Assembly (NCBI GenBank): GCA_965243095.1
Contig: OZ251530.1
Coordinates: 3,782,001-3,846,000 of the forward strand
Reading direction: 5' to 3'
DNA from: VXYL01 sp965243095
GTDB lineage: Bacteria > Pseudomonadota > Gammaproteobacteria > Pseudomonadales > Azotimanducaceae
DNA length: 64,000 nucleotides
Shown here: in pieces, positions 34,314-45,760 of the stretch
Layout: each line of letters starts with the position of its first letter
Position numbering within the stretch: position 1 is the stretch's first letter
Program-made: the position numbers and the translations under genes
The notes under the pieces: generated by a model
The model's input: the letters and a program-made list of their open reading frames with translations, nothing else
What the model was told of the DNA's origin: nothing
The model's database searches: none

Positions 34314-36479
34314 TCACTCGATTCGCCAACGCAGCCGGAGAAAGGCGTTGCGCCCCCGGCCCGGCGGGCGTTGGCCAAATTCTCCGGCGGCGCGGTTGCG
34401 GTTGAAGCCGGCGAGCGGGTCCAAATAGCGCTTGTCGAACAGATTCTCCACGCCCAGATCCAGCCGCAAGGCGCTATTTGGTTCGTAGCTGGCGTAGAGA
34501 TGGGTGAGGGCGTAGCCGGAGGTTCCCTCGAAGCGGTTGGCGCGGCTTGCCGGGTCGTCCATGAGTTCGGCGGACAGCTTGTTCTGCTTAGCCACCAGCT
34601 CCTGTTCCAGCGCGACGCGCAAGGGTTCGCGCCGCCAGTTCAGCCCGAGGCGCACGTTCGGCGGCGCGATGCGGTACAGGTTGTCCGCCTGATCCCGTCG
34701 TTTGCCGCGCACATAGGCGGCGTTGCCGTCCAGAGACAGGGAGGGGGTGAGTTCCACGCCGAAGGTGAGGTCCACGCCGTAGAGCGCCGCTTCCACGTTG
34801 GCGAAGCGCATGGGGGTCGGGTCGCCGTTGGCGCGGCCGCTGACGGCGTTCACCAGCATGTTCGTGCTGCCGACGCCTTGGATGTAGTCATCCACGTTGC
34901 GGTAGTGAACGCGGGCGCTGAAATGGCCGCGGGCGCCGGCCCACTGGACGCCGGCCTCCACCTGATGCGAAACCTCCGCCTTGAGATCGACATCCCCAAC
35001 ATAGTTGTTGCCATCCCCCAAGCCGGCGTTGACTTCCAAGGGAATCCACAGGAACAGTTCCTGATACAAGGGCGCGCGGCTCTTGCGGGCCACCGCCAGT
35101 TCGTAAACCCACCTCGCGCCTTGCTCCCGCTGCAGGCGGATCACCCAGTCGACCATGTCATGCCCCGCCTCGCGGGGTGCCGCGTTGAACCGTTCGCGCA
35201 GCACCCAAACCGCCCGGGGCGGTGTGCCCATGGGCCAAGCGGCCGGATTTCCATCGACCAGACGCGCCGGAAACGCATCCACTTCGCCGGCGCTGGACTG
35301 GACGCCGCTCAGCCGCACCCCGGCTTCCAAAGTCGCGGCGTGAAAGATCTCCCCGGCCCACTGGCCGTACAGCGCCGCGTTCCGCTGCCGTGCGTCGGCG
35401 AAGTTGCGGGCGAAAAAGGGCGCGAAGTCCGGGTCCTGCACCACCGCTTCGTGATCTTCCTCCAGCCAGTCGAATCCCGTGGCCACGATGCCGCCAGCCA
35501 AGGGAAAACCGAAGCTCAGCCGCGCCTCGAACCCGTCCGATTCGGCCACCGCGCGCCGCCGATCCGTGCCGGCGAAGGGCGGCAGCGGCAAGGCGGAGAA
35601 ATCCGGCGCCGGGCGCAGGCCGTGGTTGTTCATGGCGTGGTCGATGGCGCTGCCGCCCAAAGAGAGGTTGAAGGCGTAATCCCCGCTGCCGTACTGGTAT
35701 TCGCCACGCCAGAGGTTCGAGTGGAAGAACTCGATGTCCATCGGCAGGCTGGGAGTGCCGGCGGCGCCCGTCTCGATGCGGTAGTAGCTGATGTCGAAGG
35801 CGTGGTCGCCCGCCGCGAACCCATAGCCGCCACCAAAGGCGTCGCGCTCGAATTCCGTGCCGCGCACAACGCTCTCGGCGGCGTCATAGTCGTCGCCGCT
35901 CTCCTTGCTGCCCGCGAGAAAGAACCGTTGCCGGTGGTTGGCGAGGCCCACAACAGCACCGGCGGAAACCCCCTCGTCCACCGCCCGCAAAGCCGAGTCG
36001 AAATCCAAGCTGGGACGCCACCCGCCATCGCCGTACGCCGGCCGCTTCCAACGCGCCTGGGCCTGCCCGCCGATGCCGCCGCTGGCCACCGAGGCGACGC
36101 CGCGCTTCAAGCGAACGCCATCCAACAAGGCCACGGGCGCATAGTGCAACGGCGGGTCCATCCAGTTGGGGCCGCCGGCGGGAATATGCATGCCGTCCAC
36201 CCGCACATCCATGCGCGGCCCGCTCATGCCCCGATATTGCACCTGGCCGGACAGGGCACCGTTGTCGTTCAACGACGCCCCCGGCAACAGCGCCAGCAGC
36301 CTAGCCGCGTCGGCGTGACCGTGGCGGGGCTGCTCGGCCAGAACACTGTCCTCGTCAAAGGAAGCCTGCCGCTCCCCAAAGACGTACACCGTGTCGATGG
36401 CGGATTCGCCCTCTTCGGCGAACACCGCCCCCGCGCCCATGCACAGCGCGGCCACCGTCCAACATCTAGCACCGTTCAT
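34314..36479 (-). CDS. TonB-dependent outer membrane receptor
   Basis: A 721-residue receptor. The signal peptide runs from ATG 36479 to about AGAVFA, a TonB box-like DTVYVFGE follows, then a plug domain (LLALLPGASLNDNGALSGQVQYRGM, VRVDGMHIPAGGPNW) and a 22-strand-type barrel. It ends in RLRWRIE with the aromatic-rich pattern typical of barrel C-termini (VENLFDKRYLDPLAGFNRN). The plug and barrel sequence is reminiscent of copper-type receptors such as OprC/NosA, but the ligand cannot be stated. The 118-base region upstream, shared with sohB, contains a 17-bp palindrome. Confidence 0.85.
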   Translation of the reverse strand: MNGARCWTVAALCMGAGAVFAEEGESAIDTVYVFGERQASFDEDSVLAEQPRHGHADAARLLALLPGASLNDNGALSGQVQYRGMSGPRMDVRVDGMHIPAGGPNWMDPPLHYAPVALLDGVRLKRGVASVASGGIGGQAQARWKRPAYGDGGWRPSLDFDSALRAVDEGVSAGAVVGLANHRQRFFLAGSKESGDDYDAAESVVRGTEFERDAFGGGYGFAAGDHAFDISYYRIETGAAGTPSLPMDIEFFHSNLWRGEYQYGSGDYAFNLSLGGSAIDHAMNNHGLRPAPDFSALPLPPFAGTDRRRAVAESDGFEARLSFGFPLAGGIVATGFDWLEEDHEAVVQDPDFAPFFARNFADARQRNAALYGQWAGEIFHAATLEAGVRLSGVQSSAGEVDAFPARLVDGNPAAWPMGTPPRAVWVLRERFNAAPREAGHDMVDWVIRLQREQGARWVYELAVARKSRAPLYQELFLWIPLEVNAGLGDGNNYVGDVDLKAEVSHQVEAGVQWAGARGHFSARVHYRNVDDYIQGVGSTNMLVNAVSGRANGDPTPMRFANVEAALYGVDLTFGVELTPSLSLDGNAAYVRGKRRDQADNLYRIAPPNVRLGLNWRREPLRVALEQELVAKQNKLSAELMDDPASRANRFEGTSGYALTHLYASYEPNSALRLDLGVENLFDKRYLDPLAGFNRNRAAGEFGQRPPGRGRNAFLRLRWRIE

Positions 36480-36499
36480 CGAAGCCCCTGCGCCAATTC

Positions 36500-36516
36500 C
36501 CACCGATAATCGGTGG
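36500..36516. promoter_or_regulatory. 17-bp palindrome between the TonB receptor and sohB (possible operator)
   Basis: CCACCGAT-A-ATCGGTGG, with perfect 8-bp arms, 21 bases upstream of the receptor start. Position and symmetry suit a dimeric regulator, for example a metal-responsive repressor; it does not match Fur or Zur boxes that I know. Confidence 0.45.
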
Positions 36517-36566
36517 CCTTTGAGCGGACGCGAAGCATAGCCCAAGTGTCTCCTGGCGCTCCGTTT

Positions 36567-36575
36567 TGCTATAGG
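36567..36575 (+). promoter_or_regulatory. Extended -10 promoter of sohB
   Basis: TG-C-TATAGG, an extended -10 element 34 bases before the sohB start at 36610. No convincing -35 box, which extended -10 promoters can lack. Confidence 0.45.
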
Positions 36576-36609
36576 ATCCGCCGCGCCGCACTGCTCGATG
36601 GCCCCCCTC

Positions 36610-37647
36610 ATGGAATTCCTCGTTGACTACCTTGGCTTTCTCGCCAAGACGGCCACGGTTGTCGTGGGCTTGCTCGTGGTTCTGTTCGCCGCGGTGGGGC
36701 TGGCCGCGCAGCGCGCCATGCGCCGGCCGCCGGTGGGCTACATCGAAGTGGAGCGGTTGAACGACCGCCTGCAGGACATGGGGCGGGCGGTGACCGAGGC
36801 GGGCATGGCGCCGGCCGCGGTGCGCCGGCAACGCAAGCGCGACGCCAAGACGCGCAAACGCCAGCGGCGCGAGGAGGCCAGCCGGCGCGTATTCGTGCTC
36901 AACTTCAACGGCGACATCGAGGCGAACGCGGTGGAGGCGCTGCGCCGCGAGGTTTCGGCGGTGCTCGCCGCCGCGAAGGAAGACGACGAAGTGGTCGTGC
37001 GCGTAGACAGCGCCGGCGGCATGGTGCACGGCTACGGCCTCGCCGCGTCGCAATTGGCGCGGGTGCGCGACCACGGCCATCAACTCACCGTGGCGGTGGA
37101 CAAGGTGGCGGCCAGCGGCGGCTACATGATGGCGGCGGTGGCCAGTCACATTCTGGCGGCGCCGTTCGCCGTGGTCGGCTCGATCGGCGTGATGGCGCAG
37201 ATTCCCAACGTCCACCGCCTGCTCAAGCGCCACGCCGTGGACGTGGAGGTTCACACCGCCGGCCGCTTCAAGCGCACGCTGGACGTGCTTGGCGAGAACA
37301 CCGAGGAAGGCCGCGCCAAGCTGCGCGAGGAACTGCAGGACGTGCATGCCCTGTTTCAGGAGTTCGTCGGCACTTGGCGTCCGCAACTGGATCTGCCGGC
37401 CGTTTCCACCGGCGAGGCGTGGTACGGTCAACGCGCCTTGGATCGAGCGCTGGTGGACGAACTCGCCACCAGCGACGAATACCTCGCCCGCGCCTGCGAG
37501 AAGGCGGACGTGCTGGAGGTTACCTGGGTTACGCCGAAGCCGCCCATCGAGCGGCTGTTCGGCGAGATGTCGCGCGCCGCGGCGGCAGTGGTGGAGCGCG
37601 TGGTTGACCGCGCCTTGGGCGGAACGGCGAAAGGAGACATGCGATGA
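36610..37647 (+). CDS. sohB: SohB, inner membrane S49-family peptidase
   Basis: A 345-residue protein (E. coli SohB 349) with an N-terminal membrane helix, a basic linker, and the S49 protease domain. The catalytic serine is in AASGGYMMAAV and the lysine in HTAGRFKRTLDVLGEN. GGMVHGYGLAASQLARVR and STGEAWYGQRALDRALVDE are also conserved. ATG 36610 aligns with the E. coli start (MEFL...), so it is chosen over 36598. Probable role is membrane protein quality control. The stop overlaps the start of the next gene. Confidence 0.92.
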   Translation: MEFLVDYLGFLAKTATVVVGLLVVLFAAVGLAAQRAMRRPPVGYIEVERLNDRLQDMGRAVTEAGMAPAAVRRQRKRDAKTRKRQRREEASRRVFVLNFNGDIEANAVEALRREVSAVLAAAKEDDEVVVRVDSAGGMVHGYGLAASQLARVRDHGHQLTVAVDKVAASGGYMMAAVASHILAAPFAVVGSIGVMAQIPNVHRLLKRHAVDVEVHTAGRFKRTLDVLGENTEEGRAKLREELQDVHALFQEFVGTWRPQLDLPAVSTGEAWYGQRALDRALVDELATSDEYLARACEKADVLEVTWVTPKPPIERLFGEMSRAAAAVVERVVDRALGGTAKGDMR

Positions 37648-38654
37648 CGTTTCGGGCTTACCAAGTGACCAAGACGCCACCCGCCGATGGCGGCCGGCCG
37701 ACATTCGCCGGCGCGGTGGTGGAGCGCGACGTGGCGGATCTCCCGGCCGGCGAGCTGCTCTTGGACGTGGCGTATTCCTCGCTGAACTACAAGGACGCGC
37801 TCTCCGCCACCGGCAACCCGGGCGTCACCCGCAACTATCCGCACACGCCGGGCATCGACGCCGCCGGCGTGGTGGCGGAATCCGCCGCGGCCGAGTTCGC
37901 CGTCGGCGACGAGGTGATCGTCATCGGCTTCGACCTGGGCATGAACACGGCCGGCGGCTTCGCGCAGAAGGTGCGCGTGCCGGCGGCGTGGGCGGTGCCG
38001 ATGCCGGCCGGCTTGGATGCGCGGTCCGCCATGATCCTCGGCACCGCTGGCTTCACCGCCGCGCTGTGCGTGGACAAGCTGCAAACCGTCGGCGGCATGA
38101 CGCCGGAGGCGGGCCCGGTGCTGGTGACCGGCGCCACCGGCGGCGTCGGCTCGGTGGCCGTGGCATTGCTCGCCAAGCTCGGCTACGAGGTGCATGCGGC
38201 CACCGGCAAGGAGGCGCAGCACGGTTTCCTGCGCGAACTCGGCGCCCGCGCCGCGGTGCCCCGGGAGGAACTGCTTGCCGGCGCGGAGCGGCCGCTGGGG
38301 CGCGAACAGTGGGGCGGCGTGGTGGACACCGTGGGCGGCCAGCCGCTGGCGAACGCCGTCAAAGCGCTGAAATACGGCGCCAGCGCCGCGGCCTGCGGCT
38401 TGGCGGCCTCCGCGGATCTGCCGGCCACGGTGTTGCCGTTCATCCTGCGGCACGTAAACCTGCTCGGCGTGGACTCGGTGGAACTGCCGCTGCCGGGCAA
38501 GGCGGAGATTTGGCAAAAGCTCGCCGGGCCTTGGCGTCTCGACGGCTTGGAGCGGCTGGTGACGCCTTTGACGTTGGCCACGCTGGCCGCCGCCATCGAC
38601 CGCATCCTGGCCGGCGGGATGGTGGGCCGGGGCTTGCTCGATCCGAACGCTTGA
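37644..38654 (+). CDS. AcuI/YhdH-type acrylyl-CoA reductase (MDR family)
   Basis: A 336-residue zinc-independent medium-chain reductase. YSSLNYKDALSATGNPGV, PHTPGIDAAGVV, the coenzyme-binding loop VTGATGGVGSVAVALLAKLGY and LLGVDSVELP are typical of AcuI (YhdH in E. coli), which reduces acrylyl-CoA to propionyl-CoA with NADPH. In marine bacteria this detoxifies acrylate made from DMSP; no DMSP genes are nearby. The start overlaps the sohB stop (ATGA), so the two are translated together. Confidence 0.85.
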   Translation: MTFRAYQVTKTPPADGGRPTFAGAVVERDVADLPAGELLLDVAYSSLNYKDALSATGNPGVTRNYPHTPGIDAAGVVAESAAAEFAVGDEVIVIGFDLGMNTAGGFAQKVRVPAAWAVPMPAGLDARSAMILGTAGFTAALCVDKLQTVGGMTPEAGPVLVTGATGGVGSVAVALLAKLGYEVHAATGKEAQHGFLRELGARAAVPREELLAGAERPLGREQWGGVVDTVGGQPLANAVKALKYGASAAACGLAASADLPATVLPFILRHVNLLGVDSVELPLPGKAEIWQKLAGPWRLDGLERLVTPLTLATLAAAIDRILAGGMVGRGLLDPNA

Positions 38655-38708
38655 AATAGTCGGGAACCCTTGTTTGACTGTGCTTGTTGACCCACCGAGG
38701 ACGCCGCC

Positions 38709-39014
38709 ATGCAACTGACGATCACCGGACGCCACCTCGATGTGACCGACGCCCTGCGCAACTACGTCACCACCAAGATCGGCCGCCTGGAGCGCCACTA
38801 CGACCACATCACCACCTTGCGCGTGGTGCTGGCGGTGGACCGCGTCGCGCAGCGCGCCGAAGCCATCGCGCACGTCGGCCACGGGCAGGAGATCTTCGCC
38901 GACGCCGAGGCCGCCGACATGTACATGGCCATCGACGCCTTGGCGGGCAAACTGGATCGGCAACTCATTCGCCACAAGGAGAAGCTCGCCGACCACCGCG
39001 TGCCGGCACGGTGA
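38709..39014 (+). CDS. hpf: Ribosome hibernation promoting factor
   Basis: A 101-residue HPF/RaiA-family protein starting MQLTITGRHLDVTDALRNYV, with a KIGRLERHYDHI helix and AADMYMAIDALAGKLDRQL. It binds the 30S decoding region in stationary phase to form inactive 100S ribosomes. It is short (one domain) as in E. coli. Its stop overlaps the ptsN start. The hpf-ptsN-npr order is the conserved rpoN-linked cluster; rpoN is not in the window. Confidence 0.93.
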   Translation: MQLTITGRHLDVTDALRNYVTTKIGRLERHYDHITTLRVVLAVDRVAQRAEAIAHVGHGQEIFADAEAADMYMAIDALAGKLDRQLIRHKEKLADHRVPAR

Positions 39015-39484
39015 TCGACTTCCACGAGATCCTGCCCTTGGCCTGTGTGCGCGCCGGCTCCTCGGCGCGTTCGATGAAGATGGCGTTGGAGGAGGCCACC
39101 GAGTGCCTGGCCGCCCGCCACGAGCGCATCGATGCGCGGCTGCTGCTCGAAGGTCTCTTGAACCGCGAACGCCTCGGCTCCACCGGCCTCGGCGACGGCG
39201 TGGCGATTCCGCACTGCCGATTCGGTGGCTGTTCCAAGCCGGTGGCCTGCCTGCTGCGCACGCGCATCGCGCTCGAGTTCGACGCCCCGGACGACGCCGG
39301 GGTGGACATCTTCTTCGTGCTTGCCGTGCCGCCGGGCGAGCAGAACGCCCACGTCGAGATTCTCGGTGCATTGGCGCGGGTATTCGACAACCCCGCCAAT
39401 CTGGTCGCCCTGCGGGCGGCCGCGGGCGACCAAGCCCTGTTCGACGCGCTGCACCGCCAGCTCGATTCGGCGCAGCAGGAGTGA
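39011..39484 (+). CDS. ptsN: PTS-Ntr enzyme IIA(Ntr)
   Basis: A 157-residue EIIA-fold protein. The phosphoryl-accepting histidine is in GDGVAIPHCRF, and IFFVLAVPPGEQNAHVEIL is the conserved strand-helix. It is the end point of the nitrogen PTS relay and regulates potassium transport and other targets. The GTG start overlaps the hpf stop. The npr gene follows directly. Confidence 0.93.
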   Translation: MIDFHEILPLACVRAGSSARSMKMALEEATECLAARHERIDARLLLEGLLNRERLGSTGLGDGVAIPHCRFGGCSKPVACLLRTRIALEFDAPDDAGVDIFFVLAVPPGEQNAHVEILGALARVFDNPANLVALRAAAGDQALFDALHRQLDSAQQE

Positions 39485-39491
39485 GGCGGTT

Positions 39492-39770
39492 TTGCGCGGC
39501 GGAGAAGTGCGAATCGTCAACCGGCTCGGGTTGCACGCCCGTGCCGCGGCGAAGCTGGTGAAGCTCACCAAGTCTTTCGCCTGCGCGATCGAACTGTGCC
39601 GCGCCGAGAGCGACGCCGCGCCGGTGGACGCCAAGAGCATCATGGCGGTGCTCATGCTGGAGGGCGTCTGCGGCACGCGGCTGACGCTCACCTGCGACGG
39701 CGCGGACGAGGACGACGCCTTCGCCGCGGTGGGCGAGCTGCTGGCGAGCCGATTCGGCGAGGAGGAGTAG
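39492..39770 (+). CDS. npr: PTS-Ntr phosphocarrier NPr
   Basis: A 92-residue HPr-like protein. The active histidine lies in NRLGLHARAAAKL, and the regulatory-site region is DAKSIMAVLMLEGVCG. It passes phosphate from PtsP to PtsN. The TTG at 39492 has AGGAGTGAGG upstream; GTG 39507 is an alternative. In many gammaproteobacteria rapZ stands between ptsN and npr; here only seven bases separate them and rapZ is absent from this place. Confidence 0.9.
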   Translation: MRGGEVRIVNRLGLHARAAAKLVKLTKSFACAIELCRAESDAAPVDAKSIMAVLMLEGVCGTRLTLTCDGADEDDAFAAVGELLASRFGEEE

Positions 39771-39779
39771 CCGCCGGCG

Positions 39780-40085
39780 CTACCCCGCCGTGCGGATGCG
39801 TATATCGCGCACGCCGGAGAAATCCTCAAGCGCCGTGAGCGCCGGTTCCACGTTGGGCAGTTCCAGCCGCAAGCGCGTGGCCCAAGACGCCGCCGTGACG
39901 TGGATGATCAGCCGTCCGCCGCGCAAGTCGCCCACGCGGCAGTGCGGCGCCAAACGTGGCGGCAGCACCGCCCGCAGCTGATCCGTCAAAGCGCCGCGCT
40001 TTGATGCGCGTTTCACCAGCCGCTCCAGCGGATTGCGCGGACGCTCCCGCTCGGCCAACAGCTCCGCCACCTTGTGCTGCGTCAT
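39780..40085 (-). CDS. dciA: DciA-like DUF721 protein
   Basis: A 101-residue protein with a KH-like core: QLRAVLPPRLAPHCRVGDLRGGRLIIHVTAASWATRLRLELP. DciA is the ancestral loader of the replicative helicase DnaB in bacteria without dnaC. Its position next to and divergent from secA is the one known from pseudomonads. ATG 40085 is chosen because residues before it in the open frame are an Arg-rich artefact. Confidence 0.8.
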   Translation of the reverse strand: MTQHKVAELLAERERPRNPLERLVKRASKRGALTDQLRAVLPPRLAPHCRVGDLRGGRLIIHVTAASWATRLRLELPNVEPALTALEDFSGVRDIRIRTAG

Positions 40086-40188
40086 GCGCTCTCTCGCTTG
40101 CCTTCGCCGAAGGGCCCGCCGCCGCAAGTTCCGCCACGTCCAACGTAGTAGAATGCGCCAATCAACCCACCGCAAATCCGTTCCCGAC

Positions 40189-42966
<2,778 letters not shown>

Positions 42967-42982
42967 CAGCGGGCGCTACCAA

Positions 42983-44188
42983 ATGGCGGTAAACCTGCCC
43001 CCGCTGGGCGAACTGTTGCCCATCGACGGCGTCCTCGTGGGCGCCGGCGCCACCGGCGAGAAGGACGGGCGGTTGAACGTGGCCGTGTTGCAGTTGGCCG
43101 AAGGCGCCGCCGCCGCCGGCGTGTTCACGCAGAACGCCTTCCGCGCGCCGCCGGTGGTGCTGGCGCAGCGGCGCATGGGAGGGCTGCGGGCGCTGGTGAT
43201 CAACAGCGGCAACGCCAACGCCGCCACCGGCGAGCGCGGCATGGCCGACGCGAAAGCCACCTGCGCCCGCGTGGCGGCGCGTTTGGAGGTGCCGGAGACG
43301 TCCGTGGCGCCGTTCTCCACCGGCGTCATCGGCGAGTTCCTGAATCTGGACACCCTGGCCGTCGGCGTGGACGCCGCGCTCGCGGCCGCACGTCCCGAGG
43401 GCTGGGCGGACGCCGCCCGCGCCATCATGACCACGGACACCGCGCCGAAGGCCGCGTCGCTGCGCGCCGAAGTGGGCCGGGCGCCCATCCGCGCCACCGG
43501 CATGGTCAAAGGCGCCGGCATGATCGCGCCGAAAATGGGCACCATGCTGGCGTTCCTGGCCACCGACGCCGCCCTCGCGGTGCCGGCGGCGAAACGGCTG
43601 GCGTGGGATTTGGCGAACCGCAGCTTCAACAACGTGACGGTGGACGGCGACACCTCCACGAACGACTGCTTCGTGGTCATGGCCACCGGCACCTCGGCGG
43701 CGCCGTTCGTGACGGACGAGTACGCCTACCACTACTCGGATCTGCTCGACGCGCTAACCCCGCTGGCCGTCGACCTGGCCCAGCGCATCGTCCGCGACGC
43801 GGAAGGCGCCACCAAGTTCGTCACCATTCGCGTGCAGGGCCCCAACACCGAGGACTGCGAGCGGGTGGCGCGAACCATCGCCAACTCGCCGCTGGTGAAG
43901 ACCGCGCTGTTCGCCTCCGACCCCAACTGGGGCCGCTTCTGCATGGCCATCGGCAACGCCGACGCGGGCGTGGACCCCGCCGCCGTCAGCCTCCACCTGG
44001 ACGACGTGCTCGTGCTGGAGGGCGGCATGCGCGCCGCCGACTACACCGAGGCCGCGGGCGCCGAAGTGATGGCCCGCGACGAGTTCACGGTGCGCGTCCG
44101 AATCGCCCCCGGCAGCATCGAGCACACCATGTGGACCTCAGACTTCTCCCACGACTACGTCCGCATCAACGCCGACTACCGCACCTGA
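42983..44188 (+). CDS. argJ: Glutamate N-acetyltransferase/amino-acid acetyltransferase ArgJ
   Basis: A 401-residue bifunctional enzyme of the arginine pathway. The self-cleavage and catalytic site is KGAGMIAPKMGTMLAF, where the chain is cut before the threonine to give alpha and beta subunits. FNNVTVDGDTSTNDCF and FASDPNWGRFCMAIGN are family motifs. It recycles the acetyl group from N-acetylornithine to glutamate. It starts 16 bases after secA and overlaps the convergent coaE gene by 13 bases at its 3' end. Confidence 0.95.
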   Translation: MAVNLPPLGELLPIDGVLVGAGATGEKDGRLNVAVLQLAEGAAAAGVFTQNAFRAPPVVLAQRRMGGLRALVINSGNANAATGERGMADAKATCARVAARLEVPETSVAPFSTGVIGEFLNLDTLAVGVDAALAAARPEGWADAARAIMTTDTAPKAASLRAEVGRAPIRATGMVKGAGMIAPKMGTMLAFLATDAALAVPAAKRLAWDLANRSFNNVTVDGDTSTNDCFVVMATGTSAAPFVTDEYAYHYSDLLDALTPLAVDLAQRIVRDAEGATKFVTIRVQGPNTEDCERVARTIANSPLVKTALFASDPNWGRFCMAIGNADAGVDPAAVSLHLDDVLVLEGGMRAADYTEAAGAEVMARDEFTVRVRIAPGSIEHTMWTSDFSHDYVRINADYRT

Positions 44189-44805
44189 ACCTCGCCTCCG
44201 TCGGATGCGGCGCCGGCGGCGAGGCGCAGGTAACGCTCGTGCAGCGCGTCCACGGCGGCGCGCAGCTCGGCTAGCGTCCCATCGTTGACGATCACGTCGT
44301 CCGCGAACGCGCGCCGCTGCCGGCGGTCGATCTGCGCGGCGAGCACAGCGCGGGCTTGCGCTTCGTCCACGCCGTCGCGGGCCATCGTGCGCCGCACTTG
44401 CAGCGCCTCCGGCACGTCGATCACCAGTATGCGGTTGGCGCGCGGGTCGCGGCCGCGCATCAGCGGATTGACCAGCACCGCGTAGGGCGAGGCCGCGTCG
44501 CGCAACTGCTCGGCCATGCGCCGATTGATGAGCGGGTGCAAGAGCTGTTCCAGCCAACGTCGCTGGTCGGCGTCTTGGAAGACGCGCTCGCGCAACCGCA
44601 CGCGATTGAGGCGCCCGTCATGGTCGAGCACTTCGGTTCCGAAGCGCGTCGCGATCGCATCCAACGCCGCCTCACCCGGTTCCACCACGCGGCGCGACTC
44701 GACATCGGCGTCCACCACGGCGATGCCGAGCGCTCCAAACCGCTCCGCCGCCGAGCTCTTGCCGCTGCCAATGCCGCCGGTGAGGCCCACCACGTAGCTC
44801 GCCAT
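44176..44805 (-). CDS. coaE: Dephospho-CoA kinase
   Basis: A 209-residue P-loop kinase (E. coli 206). Walker A is GLTGGIGSGKS at residues 7-17, the substrate loop includes VVDADVESRRVV, and a LHPLINRRM segment and a VIDVPEALQVRR helix follow. It makes the last step of CoA synthesis. coaE follows pilD as in the conserved pilD-coaE order. Its 3' end overlaps argJ. Confidence 0.94.
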   Translation of the reverse strand: MASYVVGLTGGIGSGKSSAAERFGALGIAVVDADVESRRVVEPGEAALDAIATRFGTEVLDHDGRLNRVRLRERVFQDADQRRWLEQLLHPLINRRMAEQLRDAASPYAVLVNPLMRGRDPRANRILVIDVPEALQVRRTMARDGVDEAQARAVLAAQIDRRQRRAFADDVIVNDGTLAELRAAVDALHERYLRLAAGAASDGGEVQVR

Positions 44806-44817
44806 CCCTTTTCTCGC

Positions 44818-45645
44818 CTACGGTGGCGCCGCGAACGGCTGCGCGAACGCCAAGTGCCGGGCGAAGAGCACGGTGACCGCGCCGCCAGCGCAGAGGAACG
44901 TGCCGAAGGGAATCGGCGTGGCGCGGGTGGCGGTGCCGCGCAGCATGGCGACGCACACGAACGCGACGCCAAGCACCGAGGCGACGAGCACCACCGGCAG
45001 GATGCCCTGCCAACCCAGCCACGCGCCCAGCGCGGCAAGCAGCTTGAAGTCCCCGCGCCCCATGCCTTCGCGCCGGGTGATCAGGCGGTGGCCCCAGTAG
45101 AACGCCCACAGCACCAGATAACCCGCCGCGCCGCCGATCACCGCCTCGGCGAGGGTCGGTCCCGTCTCCAACCAAATGGCCGCGGCAAGGCCCAGCCAAA
45201 GCAGCGGCAAGGTGATCTGATCCGGCAACAGCAGCGTGTCGAAGTCGATCAGCGCCAGCGCCAACAGCGCCAGCAAGAACGCGTAGTAGGCGATGGCGGT
45301 GGCCGAGTAGCCCCAGAACCCGATGGCCACCAGCAACAGCGCCGCGCCGGCTAGCTCCACGGCCGGATAGCGCAGCGAAATCCGCGTCGCGCAATGGCGG
45401 CACCGACCACGCAGCAACGCCCAGCTCAACACCGGCACGTTGTCCCGCGGCGCCACCGCCGCGCCGCACGCCGGACACTGCGAAAGCGGCAGCGCGAGGT
45501 TGAAGCGGGCCTGGCGCGGAGGCCGAACATCCAGCAACTCCAACGCTTCGCTCCGCCATTGCCGCAGCAGCATGATGGGCAAACGATGAACGACGACGTT
45601 CAGGAAGCTGCCAAAGGCCAAGCCAATCAGCGCGGCCAGCGGCAA
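44818..45645 (-). CDS. pilD: Prepilin peptidase/N-methyltransferase PilD
   Basis: A type IV prepilin peptidase, about 275 residues with the TTG start at 45645. Features are FGSFLNVVVHRLP, a cytoplasmic zinc loop with CPACG and CRHC, and the two catalytic aspartates in ALIDFDTLLLPDQITLP and GMGRGDFKLLAALGAWLG. It cleaves and methylates type IV pilin and type II secretion pseudopilin leaders. The start is unresolved: homologues begin about 13 residues earlier, where no ATG, GTG or TTG is available (an ATC at 45684 would fit), and the next in-frame start (TTG 45828) overlaps the upstream cytochrome gene by 68 bases. pilB and pilC are absent here. Confidence 0.88.
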   Translation of the reverse strand: MPLAALIGLAFGSFLNVVVHRLPIMLLRQWRSEALELLDVRPPRQARFNLALPLSQCPACGAAVAPRDNVPVLSWALLRGRCRHCATRISLRYPAVELAGAALLLVAIGFWGYSATAIAYYAFLLALLALALIDFDTLLLPDQITLPLLWLGLAAAIWLETGPTLAEAVIGGAAGYLVLWAFYWGHRLITRREGMGRGDFKLLAALGAWLGWQGILPVVLVASVLGVAFVCVAMLRGTATRATPIPFGTFLCAGGAVTVLFARHLAFAQPFAAPP

Positions 45646-45760
45646 CGCGGCCCACCCGTGGCTTAGAAGTGCGCTGATGTCGATAGCTCCGGCCGCGTTG
45701 GCGAAACAACTCCGGGTCGCGTCGCGCCTAGCGGCGGATGTTTCCCGCGTTGGCCGTCGC

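Noticed and set aside
34281..36509. 742-codon open frame antisense to the TonB-dependent receptor
   Set aside because: Shadow of a conserved receptor with a good signal peptide and barrel C-terminus on the other strand.
36480..36609. Cobalamin riboswitch upstream of the TonB-dependent receptor
   Set aside because: The spacer is too short (about 120 bases shared by two divergent genes) and no B12-box-like sequence is present.
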